Origin: Gulosibacter sediminis
GTDB lineage: Bacteria > Actinomycetota > Actinomycetes > Actinomycetales > Microbacteriaceae
DNA: 6,279 bases
Assembly (NCBI RefSeq): GCF_014904065.1
Contig: NZ_JACXJG010000006.1
Location: forward strand, 41,329-47,607
Direction of reading: 5' to 3'
Part shown: positions 5,642-6,279 of the stretch, one piece after another
How the letters are laid out: each line of letters starts with the position of its first letter
Position numbering within the stretch: position 1 is the first letter of the stretch
The notes under the pieces: model-generated
Told to the model about the DNA's origin: nothing
Databases searched by the model: none
What the model saw: the letters and a program-made list of their open reading frames with translations, nothing else
Translations under genes and position numbers: made by a program

Positions 5642-6279
5642 ACTTGGTCGTGGCTGGCGTGCGGTCGGTCGAGGTGAGCGCGCTGAAGGCGTCGTCGAGG
5701 CTGGCCGCGACGATTTCGAGGTCGGATGCGGCGGTCTCGGTGAGGAGGTAGCGCGCGGTCGCGTCGGCGTCGCCCGACTCGAAGGTGACGCGCTCGCCAG
5801 TGCGGCGAAGGACCCGCTCGGCGCCCGCGACCCGCGCGAGCTCCTCGTCGCGCGCATCCGCCCACCTGGCCGACACGTGCTTGCGGCCCGCGAGGGCGCG
5901 GATTTCGGAGACGCTGCCGTCGGCGACGATCTCGCCGCCCGCCATCATGACGATGCGCTGGGCGAACTCGTCGGCCTCCTGCAGGTAGTGCGTCGCGAAG
6001 ATGATCGTGCGGCCCTCGAGCGCCTCTTTGCGCATGGTGCCCCAGAACTCGCGGCGGGCGTTGACGTCCATGCCCGCGGTCGGCTCGTCGAGAATGAGCA
6101 GTTCGGGCTCCGAGAGCAGCGAGAGCGCGAAGCGCAGCCGCTGCTGCTCGCCGCCGGAGCACTTCGAGACCATGCGATTCGCGAGCCGTTCGAGGCCGGT
6201 GCGACGCATCACCTCGTCCACGTCGAGGTGGTGGCGGTACGTGCTCGCGATGAGCTTCACGGTCTCGCCGACCTTGAGG
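5640..6279 (-). CDS. ABC transporter ATP-binding protein, C-terminal part
   Basis: Partial gene: 212 codons and the stop are in the window; the start, Walker A and Q-loop lie beyond the right edge (about 90-100 residues missing, judged from the family). The visible part begins LKVGETVKLIASTY, which normally follows the Q-loop. Then come the ABC signature CSGGEQQRLRFAL (from residue 40 of the fragment; Glu in place of the usual final Gln of LSGGQ), Walker B LLILDEP (60-66) with catalytic E65, D-loop AGMD, and the switch His H97 in FATHYLQEADEFAQRI. An accessory C-terminal region of about 100 residues follows. The protein powers the ABC-2 permease encoded 9 nt downstream. It is the first visible gene of the cassette; the operon promoter is outside the window. 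A GTG inside the frame at 6260 is not the start, because the frame and conserved sequence continue to the edge. Confidence 0.93.
   Translation of the reverse strand, partial: LKVGETVKLIASTYRHHLDVDEVMRRTGLERLANRMVSKCSGGEQQRLRFALSLLSEPELLILDEPTAGMDVNARREFWGTMRKEALEGRTIIFATHYLQEADEFAQRIVMMAGGEIVADGSVSEIRALAGRKHVSARWADARDEELARVAGAERVLRRTGERVTFESGDADATARYLLTETAASDLEIVAASLDDAFSALTSTDRTPATTK

Noticed and set aside
5329..6162. Minus-strand frame of 277 codons across the ATPase-permease junction
   Set aside because: It is an Arg/Ala/His-rich out-of-frame reading of two clearly assigned genes.
1..6279. Search for mobile elements, CRISPR arrays, tRNA, rRNA and riboswitches
   Set aside because: No transposase-like frame, terminal inverted repeats, spaced direct repeats, cloverleaf or long structured leader was seen; apart from the 180-bp senX3-phoU region all gaps are shorter than about 75 bp.

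Overview
The window is high-GC and gene-dense. Gene content and protein style (SenX3-RegX3, GpmA with an Ala-rich tail, actinobacterial DesKR-type regulators) point to an actinobacterium, probably Microbacteriaceae. That family-level placement is an inference from protein resemblance; no rRNA or other marker is present.

Left part (1-2291): a phosphate-signalling locus. On the minus strand are the sensor kinase senX3 and, downstream of it, the start of the response regulator regX3, which runs off the left edge. Divergent to them on the plus strand is phoU. The 180-bp region between senX3 and phoU holds three copies of TCACCG spaced 22 and 11 bp apart. Two of these are adjacent 11-bp direct-repeat units resembling an actinobacterial PHO box, placed just upstream of a plausible phoU -10 element. 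The simplest reading is that RegX3 binds here and controls phoU, senX3-regX3, or both.

Middle (2222-3047): phoU converges on gpmA (2,3-bisphosphoglycerate-dependent phosphoglycerate mutase). A perfect 16-bp hairpin lies between them and probably ends transcription from both sides. Linkage of gpm to senX3-regX3 is also known in mycobacteria.

Right part (3066-6279): a minus-strand four-gene cassette reads from the right edge leftwards: ABC ATPase (5' end missing), ABC-2 permease, DesK-like histidine kinase and DesR-like NarL-family response regulator. Spacing is tight: a 9-nt gap with the stop codon inside the next ribosome-binding site, a 25-nt gap, then an ATGA overlap. This is the layout of the Bacillus yvfRS-yvfTU and lnrLMN/lnrJK systems, in which the two-component pair controls a transporter, often one for membrane-active compounds. 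The substrate here cannot be read from sequence. The regulator gene ends only 18 bp before gpmA with no visible terminator, so read-through into gpmA is possible.

Three genes without a convincing Shine-Dalgarno (senX3, gpmA, the DesK-like kinase) each have a TAnnnT -10-like hexamer 6-9 nt before the start codon, which suggests leaderless or near-leaderless transcripts. I found no mobile element, CRISPR array, tRNA or rRNA. The gene content is ordinary for this group; the most interesting signals are regulatory.
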